Positions 52,729 to 61,789 of a stretch of 64,000 bases of DNA are shown here, piece by piece. Position numbers and translations under genes: made by a program. Within the stretch, counting starts at the first letter, position 1. Every line of letters begins with the position of its first letter. This stretch comes from Martinezella multihospitum. GTDB lineage: Bacteria; Pseudomonadota; Alphaproteobacteria; Rhizobiales; Rhizobiaceae. The stretch covers positions 1-64,000 of the forward strand of contig NZ_FMAG01000015.1 in the NCBI RefSeq assembly GCF_900094585.1, in the 5' to 3' direction. The notes under the pieces are model-generated. The model did not search any database and had not been told where the DNA came from. It saw only the letters and a list, made by a program, of their open reading frames with translations.

Positions 52729-53439
52729 ATGCGCGCTCAATACGCAATTGCAGCTCTTTTCATGCTCCTCAGACTGTCGCCCGCGCTGGCACAGGTCCCC
52801 GTGATCGACAATGCCAATCTCGAAAAAGCGCAGCAGATCGCAAGTGATACGAGCAAGATCCTGGGCGCCGACCAGCAGATCATGCAGTTCACGCAGAAGA
52901 CTCTGCAGGCCGTGACCGGCGATCGTTCTTCGCAGGCGCAGGGGTCGCTTGCCCAGATGGCGCTTGGCGGCGGGTTCAGCATGGCGCAGGCACCGTCGCT
53001 CGGCTCGGTCATCTCAGGCGGAGCATTGTCGTTCGCCGGCATGGGCGCCGGCTCGCAGAACATCGTATCGACGCTAATCAACGGTCTTCAGCTCGTTCAG
53101 ACCATCACCGGCCTTGCGAACGGCCAGACCAATCCGGTCGACACCGCCTACAAGAACTCGGTCAATGTCGCCGCGACCCTGTCGGGCCTGATCAATTCGA
53201 CTCAGAGCGCGGTCCAGACGCGCTCGCAGGCCTTCATGCAGGGCGGCCAGCAAATCGGCAGCGCGCAGGACCTGAAGGGCAGCGTCGACCAGAACACGCA
53301 GGTCCAGATCCAGACAGGTCAGACCGTCAATGAGCTCAACGGCGTCGTGAACAACGCGGCAGCCGCTGCCAACCAGGCCAACCTCGATCGGATCGCTGCG
53401 GAGTCTGCGGCCGCTCGCGCAATGAAGTTTACGCAGTGA
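52729..53439 (+). CDS. virB5: VirB5 minor pilin
   Basis: 236 aa, ATG at 52729 with AGGGAGG upstream. Signal peptide RAQYAIAALFMLLRLSPALA, then PVIDNANLEKAQQIASDTSK and QIMQFTQKTLQAVTGDR as in VirB5. Gln/Asn/Ala-rich helices complete the protein, which sits at the pilus tip in other systems. Confidence 0.85.
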   Translation: MRAQYAIAALFMLLRLSPALAQVPVIDNANLEKAQQIASDTSKILGADQQIMQFTQKTLQAVTGDRSSQAQGSLAQMALGGGFSMAQAPSLGSVISGGALSFAGMGAGSQNIVSTLINGLQLVQTITGLANGQTNPVDTAYKNSVNVAATLSGLINSTQSAVQTRSQAFMQGGQQIGSAQDLKGSVDQNTQVQIQTGQTVNELNGVVNNAAAAANQANLDRIAAESAAARAMKFTQ

Positions 53440-53455
53440 TGGAGGGGATGGGCTT

Positions 53456-53641
53456 TTGTCGCCACGTTTTGTTGTAGTCGCTATCGTCGTCGCGCTCGTC
53501 ATCGGCCTCGTCGCGGGGCGCGCGCTTTTTACTTCCCCACACCCGCGCCCCACCCACCCCGAAGCTGCGGCGCAGGACGATGCGGCGGCCGCTGCCTCCC
53601 GGGCGATGACCTTCACCCAGCCGAAGGCGCCTCAGAAATGA
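53456..53641 (+). CDS. small single-TM protein between VirB5 and VirB7
   Basis: 61 aa from TTG at 53456, with GGAGGGG upstream. One membrane segment (FVVVAIVVALVIGLVAGRAL) and an Ala/Pro-rich tail with His and acidic residues. Its stop overlaps the next start (ATGA at 53638). Possibly an entry-exclusion or accessory protein; no family recognised. Confidence 0.6.
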   Translation: MSPRFVVVAIVVALVIGLVAGRALFTSPHPRPTHPEAAAQDDAAAAASRAMTFTQPKAPQK

Positions 53642-53832
53642 CGACAATCGTGCGCTGCTGCATTCTTGGCCTGATGGCGGTTGCGCTCGCCGGCTGCGCC
53701 TACAAACCCCTGAAGGCGCCGTGTTCGCCCAACGAGGGTGGGACGCCGCTCGCCTATACCGACACCCCAACCCACCAGGTCCCAGCGGCGTTTACGGCGC
53801 TCGATAGCTGCGGCCCCATGCGGCCGATCTGA
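53638..53832 (+). CDS. virB7: VirB7-like small lipoprotein
   Basis: 64 aa. LGLMAVALAGCAYKPLKAPC has a lipobox (LAGC, Cys20). Two more Cys (in KAPCSPNE and LDSCGPMRP) resemble the disulfide positions of VirB7-type proteins, which support VirB9. 8 bases before virB6. Confidence 0.75.
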   Translation: MTTIVRCCILGLMAVALAGCAYKPLKAPCSPNEGGTPLAYTDTPTHQVPAAFTALDSCGPMRPI

Positions 53833-53840
53833 GGAGAGCG

Positions 53841-54971
53841 ATGGGCAACACCTTTAATATCACCTCCCTCCTTCAGTCGGTTGATCAGATCGGACAGAAT
53901 TATGTTCAGAGCGCCTACCAGGCACTCTCCAATGCGGCGACCTCCGGCGGCGTAACGAGCGCCGCCGGCCTTCTGCTAACGCTCTATGTGATCTTCTGGG
54001 GAATCGGCATTTGGCAGGGTACGGCGACAGGTGGACCTGCCGATCACGCTTTCCGGCTGTTCCGTGCTTTCGTGATCTACGCGCTCGCGACGAGTTGGAG
54101 TGACTTCCAGACGCTCGCGTACAATGCCTTGAACAGTGGCCCGTCTGCGATTGGCAACGCGCTCCTGAGCGTCGTCACCACGCCAAATAACACCGGAACC
54201 GCCGCGAACCTGACCTCGGTCAATGGCGTGCAGTCGGCGCTGCAGAATATGTGGGACACGACGAACTCAGCGACGGAGGCGTTCCTCCAGAATGCGGGCA
54301 TCACGAATTGGGGACCCTATATCTTCGCTGCGGTCTTCTATGTGGTCATGGCGATCCTGATCGGCTTCGCGATCTTCCTGATCGTGCTGTCGAAGCTCTT
54401 CATGTGGTTGTTGCTCGCGCTCGCACCGGTGTTCATCATCCTTTTGCTGTTCGGTGCCACCTCGCGCTTCTTCAGCGGCTGGTTAAGTTCGCTCGCGCAG
54501 TATTTCGTGGTGCAGGTGCTCGTCTACGCATTCCTCGCCTTCTACGTTTCGCTGATCCAGCAATCGATCGATGCGCTGAACGGCGTCGCCAACGCGAAGT
54601 CCGCGACCTGGGCAACGATCGGACCCGTGGTGCTCCTTGCGATCATCGGGATCCTGCTGCTGAGCCAGATCAACAACGTCGCGGCTGCGATCGCCGGCGG
54701 TGTGCCGATCCATGCCCCGCGCGTCGGCGCAGTGCTTGCGACGGCGACCGGCTACCGGCTTGGGGTCGCGACCAACCGTGCCCGGCTCGCACTTCGTAAC
54801 CCGCTCAATCCCGCCTCCGTCTCACGACGTGAAGAGCTCGCGGCTCGCCAGCGCGCGCGGGTCGGGCTGCGCGCGACCTCCTGGGCGCAGTCCGCCGAAT
54901 TTCGGCGGCTCGCCGATCAGATTCGCAATTCGGCCTCGACGCCGGCGTCGAGCGGGGGAGGGCGGCCATGA
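53841..54971 (+). CDS. virB6: VirB6 polytopic membrane protein
   Basis: 376 aa with at least five membrane segments (GGVTSAAGLLLTLYVIFWG, YIFAAVFYVVMAILIGFAIF, LFMWLLLALAPVFIILLLFG, VVLLAIIGILLLS among them), typical VirB6/TrbL. Lines the inner-membrane channel. C-terminal basic tail. ATG at 53841 follows GAGGAGAGCG. Confidence 0.93.
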   Translation: MGNTFNITSLLQSVDQIGQNYVQSAYQALSNAATSGGVTSAAGLLLTLYVIFWGIGIWQGTATGGPADHAFRLFRAFVIYALATSWSDFQTLAYNALNSGPSAIGNALLSVVTTPNNTGTAANLTSVNGVQSALQNMWDTTNSATEAFLQNAGITNWGPYIFAAVFYVVMAILIGFAIFLIVLSKLFMWLLLALAPVFIILLLFGATSRFFSGWLSSLAQYFVVQVLVYAFLAFYVSLIQQSIDALNGVANAKSATWATIGPVVLLAIIGILLLSQINNVAAAIAGGVPIHAPRVGAVLATATGYRLGVATNRARLALRNPLNPASVSRREELAARQRARVGLRATSWAQSAEFRRLADQIRNSASTPASSGGGRP

Positions 54972-55684
54972 GTGAGGCGACCGCGCCCGAACCGAAGCGT
55001 ATTGATCCGCGCTACTACGCCGATGGGGCGACCTGGGAGCAGGACATTGCCCGTCGCAATCGCAATTCGCGGGCGCTTGCCTGGATCGTCGCCGCGGTGA
55101 TGAGTGTCGTCGCTGTCGCGGCCCTGGGCATCCTTGCCCTGCTCGTGCCGCTGAAGACGTACGAGCCCTACATGGTCGTCGTCGATAAGACGACGGGGTT
55201 CGTCGAGGTCAAGCGCCCGATGGCCGAAGGAGCACTGACACAGGACGAAGCCGTCACGATGTTCAACGTCGTGCGCTACATCAAGGCGCGCGAGACATAC
55301 GACCCTCGCGCCCTGAAGGACAATTTCGACCTTGCCCAGTTGCTGGCCACCGGCGACGCGGCACGCGAACTGACCGAGATCTACTCTCCCGCTAACCCGA
55401 ACAATCCGGTCAAGCTGCACGGCACGAACACCGAAATCGCCGTCAACATCAAGTCAGTGACCTTTCCCAACAATCGAACCGCGCTCGTGCGCTTCTCAAC
55501 GGACGAAAAGTCGGCGACCAGCATCGTGACGCGCAACTGGGTCTCGCTGGTGCGCTTTCGCTATAGCGGAGCGCCGATGCGTAACGAGTGGCGCTTTGAC
55601 AATCCGCTCGGATTTCAAGTCGTAGAATATCGCCGTGATCAGGAGACGGCGCCATCGCCCGGCACCACCGGAGCGCAACAATGA
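54968..55684 (+). CDS. virB8: VirB8
   Basis: 238 aa; ATG overlaps the virB6 stop (ATGA). N-terminal cytoplasmic part, single helix LAWIVAAVMSVVAVAALGIL, then the periplasmic NTF2-like VirB8 domain (VRYIKARETYDPRALKDNFD, FRYSGAPMRNEWRFDNPLGF). Bridges inner and outer complexes. Confidence 0.94.
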   Translation: MSEATAPEPKRIDPRYYADGATWEQDIARRNRNSRALAWIVAAVMSVVAVAALGILALLVPLKTYEPYMVVVDKTTGFVEVKRPMAEGALTQDEAVTMFNVVRYIKARETYDPRALKDNFDLAQLLATGDAARELTEIYSPANPNNPVKLHGTNTEIAVNIKSVTFPNNRTALVRFSTDEKSATSIVTRNWVSLVRFRYSGAPMRNEWRFDNPLGFQVVEYRRDQETAPSPGTTGAQQ

Positions 55685-56484
55685 CAGTGCGTCTGCTGGG
55701 AACAGCTCTCGTTCTATGCCTCATCGCCGCGCCCGCCCTGGGAGAAGCGCTGCCGCGGCCAGGACGGACCGACCCACGGGTGCGCGACGTCGTCTACAAC
55801 AGAGACAACGTCACAGCGATCGACGCAAGTTACGGCACCTCGACGATGATCGAGCTTCAGCCCGACGAGAAGATCGAGACCCTGGCGCTCGGCGATTCGA
55901 TCGCCTGGAAGGTCGAGCCGAACCGCAAGGGCGACATCATTTTCGTGAAGCCGGTCGAAAAGAACGCGCAGTCGAACCTCAATGTCGTCACCGACAAGCG
56001 CATCTACGTTTTCCTGTTGCGCTCGAATACGCGGCCAGCGGCCAATCAGATCTACGCCGTGCGCTTTCGGTTTCCAGAGGACGAGACCAACGCAAAGCTC
56101 CTCGCTGAGGCCAAACAGCGCGCCGCCAATCCCAATCTGGCGAGCTTGAACATTGCCAACGCAAACAGCAATTACGGTTACAAGGGATCATCCGCGAACA
56201 AACCGGTCGCTGTCTTCGACGACGGAACGAAGACCTGGTTCCGCTTCGACGGCGAGACCCCTGCCATCTACATCGTCGACGCCGATCGCAACGAAAGTCT
56301 CGTAAATTTCCGCACCGAAGGACCCTACGTCATCGTCGACAAGGTCTCACCGCAGTGGACGCTGCGCAATGGCCAGGAATCGACCTGCATTTTCAATCGC
56401 CGGCTCACCAACGTTCACGAGCCAAACGGGCTCGAGCCCTACGCACCGCAGCGCGTCGGCGTGGCCGCCAACGGGGGAGGGTGA
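55681..56484 (+). CDS. virB9: VirB9
   Basis: 267 aa; ATG overlaps the virB8 stop (ATGA). Signal peptide RLLGTALVLCLIAAPALGEA. N-terminal DPRVRDVVYNRDNVTAIDAS and the C-terminal FRTEGPYVIVDKVSPQWTLR with a Cys in QESTCIFNRRL that may bond VirB7. Outer-membrane core component. Confidence 0.94.
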   Translation: MTVRLLGTALVLCLIAAPALGEALPRPGRTDPRVRDVVYNRDNVTAIDASYGTSTMIELQPDEKIETLALGDSIAWKVEPNRKGDIIFVKPVEKNAQSNLNVVTDKRIYVFLLRSNTRPAANQIYAVRFRFPEDETNAKLLAEAKQRAANPNLASLNIANANSNYGYKGSSANKPVAVFDDGTKTWFRFDGETPAIYIVDADRNESLVNFRTEGPYVIVDKVSPQWTLRNGQESTCIFNRRLTNVHEPNGLEPYAPQRVGVAANGGG

Positions 56485-56490
56485 CGGGCG

Positions 56491-57840
56491 ATGCCAACGC
56501 CTGATGACTATCGCTCATTCGAACTCGAGGCCTCGGCCGCCACCTCCGTGGCGCGCGGGAACACCACCGTCGGCCGGTTCCTGAAATTCGGCATCCCGCT
56601 CGGCGCGGCTCTGGTCGCCGGATGGATGATCTATAATTCGACCAAGCCCCGGCCGACGAGTATGACGACGCCGGACAAGGAGGAATTTACGACCACCCAG
56701 TTCCCGGCGCCGTCGCTGTCCACGCCGCGGCCGCAGACCGACCAGGGAACGATCGTCATTCCAAAAGCGCCCGAGGCCCCACCTGCTCCACCCGTGCCAC
56801 CGCCAGTGACGATCCAGCCGCCGGCGCCTCCCGAACCACCGTTGGCGGTCGCCCCGCCCAATGATGACGAGGCGCGGCGGCTCGCGGAGCTTGAGCGCCA
56901 ACGGCAGGAAGAAGAGGAGCGGCGCAAATGGGAGCGGTTACGTGCACCGCAGGTGATTTCCGATAATGCTGCGGCGAGCTCTGGATCGGAAAACCCGGAT
57001 GCCAACGCATCATCGAATTCCGCGCAGCCGGACGATGATCCGAACCGGCGCTTCCTCGCCTCAGTATCGGCCGCGGGCGTCGATATCGCGCGTGCCACCA
57101 AGAATCCTCGCATCGACGCGCTCGTCGCCCAGGGAACGATGATCCGTGGTGTTCTCGAAACGGCCGTGCAGAGTGATCTCCCCGGCATGGTCCGCGCTGT
57201 CGTCACCGAAAACGTATGGTCGTTCGATGGACGTCGCGTCCTTATTCCGGCCGGAACGCGCCTTGTCGGCGAATACAAGTCTGGAATCTCTCAAGGGCAG
57301 ACGCGTGTGTTCGTCGTCTGGACACGCCTCCTGCGATCGGACGGCGTCTCCGTGCAGCTCGGCTCGAACGGCGCCGACGATCTCGGCCGCGCGGGCAATG
57401 CCGGTGTCGTCGACAATCATTATGTCGAACGGTTCGGAGCGGCGATCATGCTCTCGGTCGTCGGCGGTGCGGCGCAATTCCTGAGCGCCTACGGTCAGAA
57501 TAACGAGAATAATGGCACCGGAACCATCATCACGACGACCGATCCGGTGACGGGCGCAATCACGCAGACGCAGACTGGCGTCAATCAGAACCAGCTGAAC
57601 CTTCAGGCGCGCCAGATCGCGGCCCAGAACGTCTCGCAAACATTGACGAACATCGCGCAGGAAGCACTTCGCAACTCGATCAATATTCCGCCGACACTTT
57701 ATCTCGATCAGGGAACGCGGATTATCGTCTTCGTTCGCCGTGACCTCGACTTTTCAGCCTTCTATCCGGATCCGGTGAAGGAAGCCCTCCAGGAGATCAA
57801 ACGTGAACGCGCCGGCCAGAAGCCTAACGGTCTTCATTGA
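56491..57840 (+). CDS. virB10: VirB10
   Basis: 449 aa. Short cytoplasmic N-terminus, membrane helix FGIPLGAALVAGWMIYN at about 29-47, long Pro-rich stalk (APPAPPVPPPVTIQPPAPPE), acidic helix, then the TrbI domain (SVSAAGVDIARATKNPRIDA, LIPAGTRLVGEYKSGISQGQ, GTRIIVFVRRDLDFSAFY). Couples ATP energy to the outer core. Overlaps the virB11 start by 38 bases. Confidence 0.95.
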   Translation: MPTPDDYRSFELEASAATSVARGNTTVGRFLKFGIPLGAALVAGWMIYNSTKPRPTSMTTPDKEEFTTTQFPAPSLSTPRPQTDQGTIVIPKAPEAPPAPPVPPPVTIQPPAPPEPPLAVAPPNDDEARRLAELERQRQEEEERRKWERLRAPQVISDNAAASSGSENPDANASSNSAQPDDDPNRRFLASVSAAGVDIARATKNPRIDALVAQGTMIRGVLETAVQSDLPGMVRAVVTENVWSFDGRRVLIPAGTRLVGEYKSGISQGQTRVFVVWTRLLRSDGVSVQLGSNGADDLGRAGNAGVVDNHYVERFGAAIMLSVVGGAAQFLSAYGQNNENNGTGTIITTTDPVTGAITQTQTGVNQNQLNLQARQIAAQNVSQTLTNIAQEALRNSINIPPTLYLDQGTRIIVFVRRDLDFSAFYPDPVKEALQEIKRERAGQKPNGLH

Positions 57841-58861
57841 TCGCGCACTGGAGCCGGTGCGCCCGTGGCTCGTGGACGATCAGGTGGTCGAGATCTGCGC
57901 GAACGGGCCTGGTGAAGTGTGGGTCGAGCGGTTCGGCCAGGCAGCGATGGAGCGTCACGTCGTCGAGCAGCTGACCGAACAGGCGATCCGCCACCTCGCC
58001 GAGCGCGTGGCGGGCCATTCGGGCCAAAGCGTCAACGAGGAGCATCCGCTCCTCTCGGCAGCGCTCCCGACGGGAGAGCGATTTCAGGGCGTCATTCCTC
58101 CGGCGACGACCGGCGGCGGCGGCTTTGCGATCCGCAAGCAGGTGATCAAGGAGATGCGCCTCGACGATTATCGCAAGCTCGGATCATTCAAACAGGTCGA
58201 GACCTCGGGCGAGGGCGCGCTGTCCGATATCGATCGCCAGCTGTGTGAGCACCTCGACGCCGGCAGGATCGAGGACTTCATCCGCCTTGCCGTCGTCAAT
58301 CGCTACTCGATCCTGCTCTCCGGCGGCACGAGCTCGGGCAAGACGACGTTTCTCAACGCGATCCTGAAAGAGGTGCCCGAAGATGAACGCATTATCACGA
58401 TCGAGGACACGCGTGAGGTCAAGCCGATCCAGAAGAACTATCTGCCGCTCGTCGCCTCGAAGGGCGACCAGGGTGAGGCGCGCGTGACGGTCGAGATGCT
58501 GCTGCAGGCTTCGCTGCGACTCCGGCCCGACCGGATCTTCCTCGGCGAGATCCGGGGATCGGAAGCATATTCCTTCCTACGGGCGATCAACACCGGCCAT
58601 CCTGGGAGCATCACCACGATCCATGCCGATAGCCCGACCGGCGCCTTCGAGCAGCTCGCGTTGATGGTGATGCAGGCCGGCCTTGGCCTGAAACGCGAGG
58701 AGATCGTCGCCTACATCAAGTCCGTCCTGCCGATCGTCATCCAGCAAACCAAGATCGGCGGCTGGCGAGGAACCTCGGCGATCCACTTTTCGCGGATGGC
58801 CGAATGGCGGGCAGAGCGGAACGGGAGGAGGGGCGACGATGACCCGGGTCGTCGCGTTTAG
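57803..58861 (+). CDS. virB11: VirB11 ATPase
   Basis: 352 aa. Walker A GGTSSGKTTFLN at about 173-184, Asp box ITIEDTREVKPIQKNYL, Walker B region LRLRPDRIFLGEIRGSEAY, and the His box HPGSITTIHADSPTGAFEQL. Hexameric ATPase. The start overlaps the 3' end of virB10 in another frame. Confidence 0.95.
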   Translation: MNAPARSLTVFIDRALEPVRPWLVDDQVVEICANGPGEVWVERFGQAAMERHVVEQLTEQAIRHLAERVAGHSGQSVNEEHPLLSAALPTGERFQGVIPPATTGGGGFAIRKQVIKEMRLDDYRKLGSFKQVETSGEGALSDIDRQLCEHLDAGRIEDFIRLAVVNRYSILLSGGTSSGKTTFLNAILKEVPEDERIITIEDTREVKPIQKNYLPLVASKGDQGEARVTVEMLLQASLRLRPDRIFLGEIRGSEAYSFLRAINTGHPGSITTIHADSPTGAFEQLALMVMQAGLGLKREEIVAYIKSVLPIVIQQTKIGGWRGTSAIHFSRMAEWRAERNGRRGDDDPGRRV

Positions 58862-60995
58862 GCTGGCGATCGCGCTGATTGGCGTCGTCGCATTCTGGCT
58901 TCTGTGGAGCCTCGCGTACGAGGTCGTCGTCGGTTTGCGCTGGGCACCGGCCCGGTTCCCGAGCGAAGGCGCCAGCCGTTGGGCTTTGCTTCGCGTACAG
59001 AATGCCGATCGTTCGGCAGGCTTTCTCCTGGTCGCGTGGCATCACTTCTACGAACGGGTTCTCTATGCGCCGACGCGGATCGAGGCGCTTGTCCGTGCCG
59101 GCTATGCCGCGGGGGGCGTGCTGTCGCTTGGGATCGCGGGCGCGATCTTCCAAATCGTGAATCGGCGGCAGATGCCTTACGGCGCCGCCCGGTTCGGGAC
59201 CCTGCTGGAAGCCTCCAAACAGGGTTTGACGAAGAAGCAGGGAATCATTCTCGGCACGTTGAACGGAGCAACGATCCGCTCGGATGAACCGGCGCACATC
59301 CTCGTCGTCGGCCCTTCACGTTCGGGGAAAGGCACCGGCTTCGTTCTTCCCAACGGATATCTTTGGCAGGGGTCGGCGGTCTTCTTCGATCCAAAGCGGG
59401 AGAACTTTGATGCGTTGGCCAACCATCGGCGGGCCATGGGCAACAAAGTCTTCATGTTCTCGCCCGGTTCGCCCGACACACATCGCTACAACCCGCTCGA
59501 CTTCGTCCGCCGCGACGAGCGCATGGCGACCGACTGTCTGGTGGTCGCATCCTTCGTTATTCCGGAAAAGGCCGACGACACCTGGGCCGGCGCGGGTCGG
59601 CTGCTGCTCTCATCCCTGATCGGTTACGTGCTGGCATCGCCGCTGACGAAGGGCGCCGAGCACATGCGCACGGTCGCGCGCATGACGACGACCGGCAAGG
59701 ATATCTCGACGGTTCTAAGGGCGATCGTGAAGACGGAACGTCAGCATTTGCCGACTTGGGTCGTGGATAGCTTCAATCAATACATCGCACTCGAGCCCGA
59801 GACGAGAAACAGTGCAGTGTTCAATGTCAACATGGCCATGAGCCTGTGGAACAACGGGCTCATTTCAGCGGCGACGGAGACATCTGATTTCGACATTCGT
59901 GAGCTTCGCCGCACTCCCATGACCATCTTCATCGGTTGTACGATCGCCGAGCTCTCGATCTTCCGGCCGCTGATCCGCATCCTCTTCCAGCAGATCCACG
60001 ATCTGCTGATGGAAAGGATCCCTGGCGCCGACGAACCGCACCAGGTGCTGCTCATGCTCGACGAGTTCTACCATGTCGGCCGGATGGATTCGCTGATCTC
60101 GAAGATCACTATTTCGGCGGGATACGGGTTCCGCATGGCGATCGTGATGCAGGACATCGCACAGCTCGACGAGCTTTACGGCCGGAGCACGCGCATCACG
60201 ACAGTCTCGGGATCGCAGATCAAGCTCTTCATCCAGATCAACGACCTCGACACTTCCGAATTCGTCTCTGAGATGCTTGGCGAGACCACCCAAGTTTATA
60301 AGACACCGGTTATGCGGCCGGGGCAGGGGATCTTCGCGCCGCGCGTCTGGACACCGCACTACACGCCCCGGCCACTGCGCAGTCCGCTCGAGTTGCGCGA
60401 GATGTCGGCGCGGCTGTCGATCCTGATGGTGAAAAACTCGCCATCGTTCGAATTGACCAAGATCCGTCATTACCTCGATAAGCCCTACCGGGCGCTGTAC
60501 GAGGCCGCGAAGGGATCACCGCCTGCTTTGCCAAGGCTGAAGGAATGGCAGGACGAGGCTTTATCGGGCGCGATCGCGCCAAGGGCCGAACCCGAGCTGG
60601 CCGAGGCCGAGGAAGCCGTTTCGGCCAAGCCCGAACCCGACAAGGACAGTCCGGCGCCGCGGCGACCGCGCAAGCCGTCCGTCCGGCGAAAGCAAGAGGC
60701 GCCGACGCCGCCCGAGCAGCGAGTTTCGACACCGGCCCCTCTCGAGCTTCCTGCCCGTCCGACGACAACACGTCCGCGTACAAAGACGCTATCGCTCGGT
60801 GCGGCGCCGACCGCGCCTTCCGGCGAGAATTGCGACGTTCGTGAAATTCTAGCGGCCGCCGCCGACGGTCAGGATGAGGATTTTGCATCGATGATGACGG
60901 TCCTTCGAGCGGACGCCGGCCCCAAGGTGCGGGCTGCCGCAGACACGCTGCAATCGCTCAATCGCTCCTTCGGTGAACATTCAGAACCGGAGTGA
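58839..60995 (+). CDS. virD4: VirD4 coupling protein
   Basis: 718 aa; start overlaps the virB11 end by 23 bases. Two N-terminal helices (LAIALIGVVAFWLLWSLAYE, AGGVLSLGIAGAIFQIV), Walker A VGPSRSGKGTGFVLP near 155-169, and the conserved VLLMLDEFYHVGRMDSLISK Walker B region. The C-terminal tail is long and Pro/Ala/Glu-rich. Recruits the relaxosome, whose relaxase gene is not in this window. Confidence 0.95.
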   Translation: MTRVVAFRLAIALIGVVAFWLLWSLAYEVVVGLRWAPARFPSEGASRWALLRVQNADRSAGFLLVAWHHFYERVLYAPTRIEALVRAGYAAGGVLSLGIAGAIFQIVNRRQMPYGAARFGTLLEASKQGLTKKQGIILGTLNGATIRSDEPAHILVVGPSRSGKGTGFVLPNGYLWQGSAVFFDPKRENFDALANHRRAMGNKVFMFSPGSPDTHRYNPLDFVRRDERMATDCLVVASFVIPEKADDTWAGAGRLLLSSLIGYVLASPLTKGAEHMRTVARMTTTGKDISTVLRAIVKTERQHLPTWVVDSFNQYIALEPETRNSAVFNVNMAMSLWNNGLISAATETSDFDIRELRRTPMTIFIGCTIAELSIFRPLIRILFQQIHDLLMERIPGADEPHQVLLMLDEFYHVGRMDSLISKITISAGYGFRMAIVMQDIAQLDELYGRSTRITTVSGSQIKLFIQINDLDTSEFVSEMLGETTQVYKTPVMRPGQGIFAPRVWTPHYTPRPLRSPLELREMSARLSILMVKNSPSFELTKIRHYLDKPYRALYEAAKGSPPALPRLKEWQDEALSGAIAPRAEPELAEAEEAVSAKPEPDKDSPAPRRPRKPSVRRKQEAPTPPEQRVSTPAPLELPARPTTTRPRTKTLSLGAAPTAPSGENCDVREILAAAADGQDEDFASMMTVLRADAGPKVRAAADTLQSLNRSFGEHSEPE

Positions 60996-61140
60996 GCGTG
61001 TTCGCTTTGCAGTCTTCACTTCGCACGCGCTACCGTATATCGATCGATCGGTAGAGAACTGGCTACAGCCAGATGAATTGCGCGTGGCAGCGGGAGCTTT
61101 TGCGACCGGCTGTCTGGTGGAAGGGAAAGTTTCGGTTTCG

Positions 61141-61734
61141 ATGCGTTCGCGTATAGAAAAGGTTTTTCATCTGGCGGAGGCGTCGAACCTCCCGTCCATT
61201 CTTGAGCACGGCCTGATGAGCACGAAGCGCCTGCTTGGGTTAGCGCGCATTCCGGAGGCAGATCATGCCGGCCGCCTTCGCTCACACCGTCCGGAGAGCG
61301 AGCATCTTTCGAGCTCAGTGCTGATCCGAGATCAGAAGCCGATGCCCCCTTCCGCGCTCGAACAAGCGCTCGAAGACGGTCTGACGCCGGGTGACTGGTA
61401 TGCACTTCTCAACGACTTCGTTTTCTTCTGGCTCGATGAGGGTCGGATGGAGCGCCAGCGCCTCGCATGCGGCGACCGCCCACAGGTTCTGTTGACGTTC
61501 GACGCGCCTGCGCTGCTCGAAAGGTTTGGCACCGACGCTTTTGTGTCGCCGATCAATAGCGGCAATGCCCGCCGAAAACCGGCACGGCGTGGATTGAGTA
61601 CGTTGATGCCATACGACACATGGCTTGCGAACGGATGGCCTTCCGGAACACGTTATCGCCCGCCGGCCGAACTCTTGTTCCGGGGCACGATCCCCGTCCA
61701 GCCGCCTTACCTTATTGAGATGCGCGAGATGTAA
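61141..61734 (+). CDS. DUF7002 protein, possible DarT-like ADP-ribosyltransferase
   Basis: 197 aa from ATG at 61141 (GGAAGGGA upstream); an upstream in-frame ATG at 60973 lies inside virD4. The first block FHLAEASNLPSILEHGLMST, the central FVFFWLDEGRMERQ and the C-terminal ELLFRGTIPVQPPYLIEM follow the order of the DUF7002 family and recall DarT-type folds (H..NLPSIL..GL; aromatic FxF; catalytic-like AELL). DarT toxins ADP-ribosylate DNA. No DarG macrodomain antitoxin is adjacent. A secreted effector, transfer-linked enzyme or orphan toxin are all possible. Confidence 0.6.
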   Translation: MRSRIEKVFHLAEASNLPSILEHGLMSTKRLLGLARIPEADHAGRLRSHRPESEHLSSSVLIRDQKPMPPSALEQALEDGLTPGDWYALLNDFVFFWLDEGRMERQRLACGDRPQVLLTFDAPALLERFGTDAFVSPINSGNARRKPARRGLSTLMPYDTWLANGWPSGTRYRPPAELLFRGTIPVQPPYLIEMREM

Positions 61735-61789
61735 AGGCGGTTGAAGGCTCACGTCGATCGAGGACAGTCGGCTGCGGAGCACCTGTGCG

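Noticed and set aside
57803-57840. Shortened start for VirB11 to avoid overlap with VirB10
   Set aside because: The first in-frame ATG gives the family N-terminus and both reading frames have strong domain support, so a 38-base overlap is accepted.
61030-61055. TATCGATCGATCGG near the DUF7002 gene
   Set aside because: It has repeated ATCG but lacks the CTATCTAT / ATAGATAG arms and is inside the region after virD4 with no promoter.
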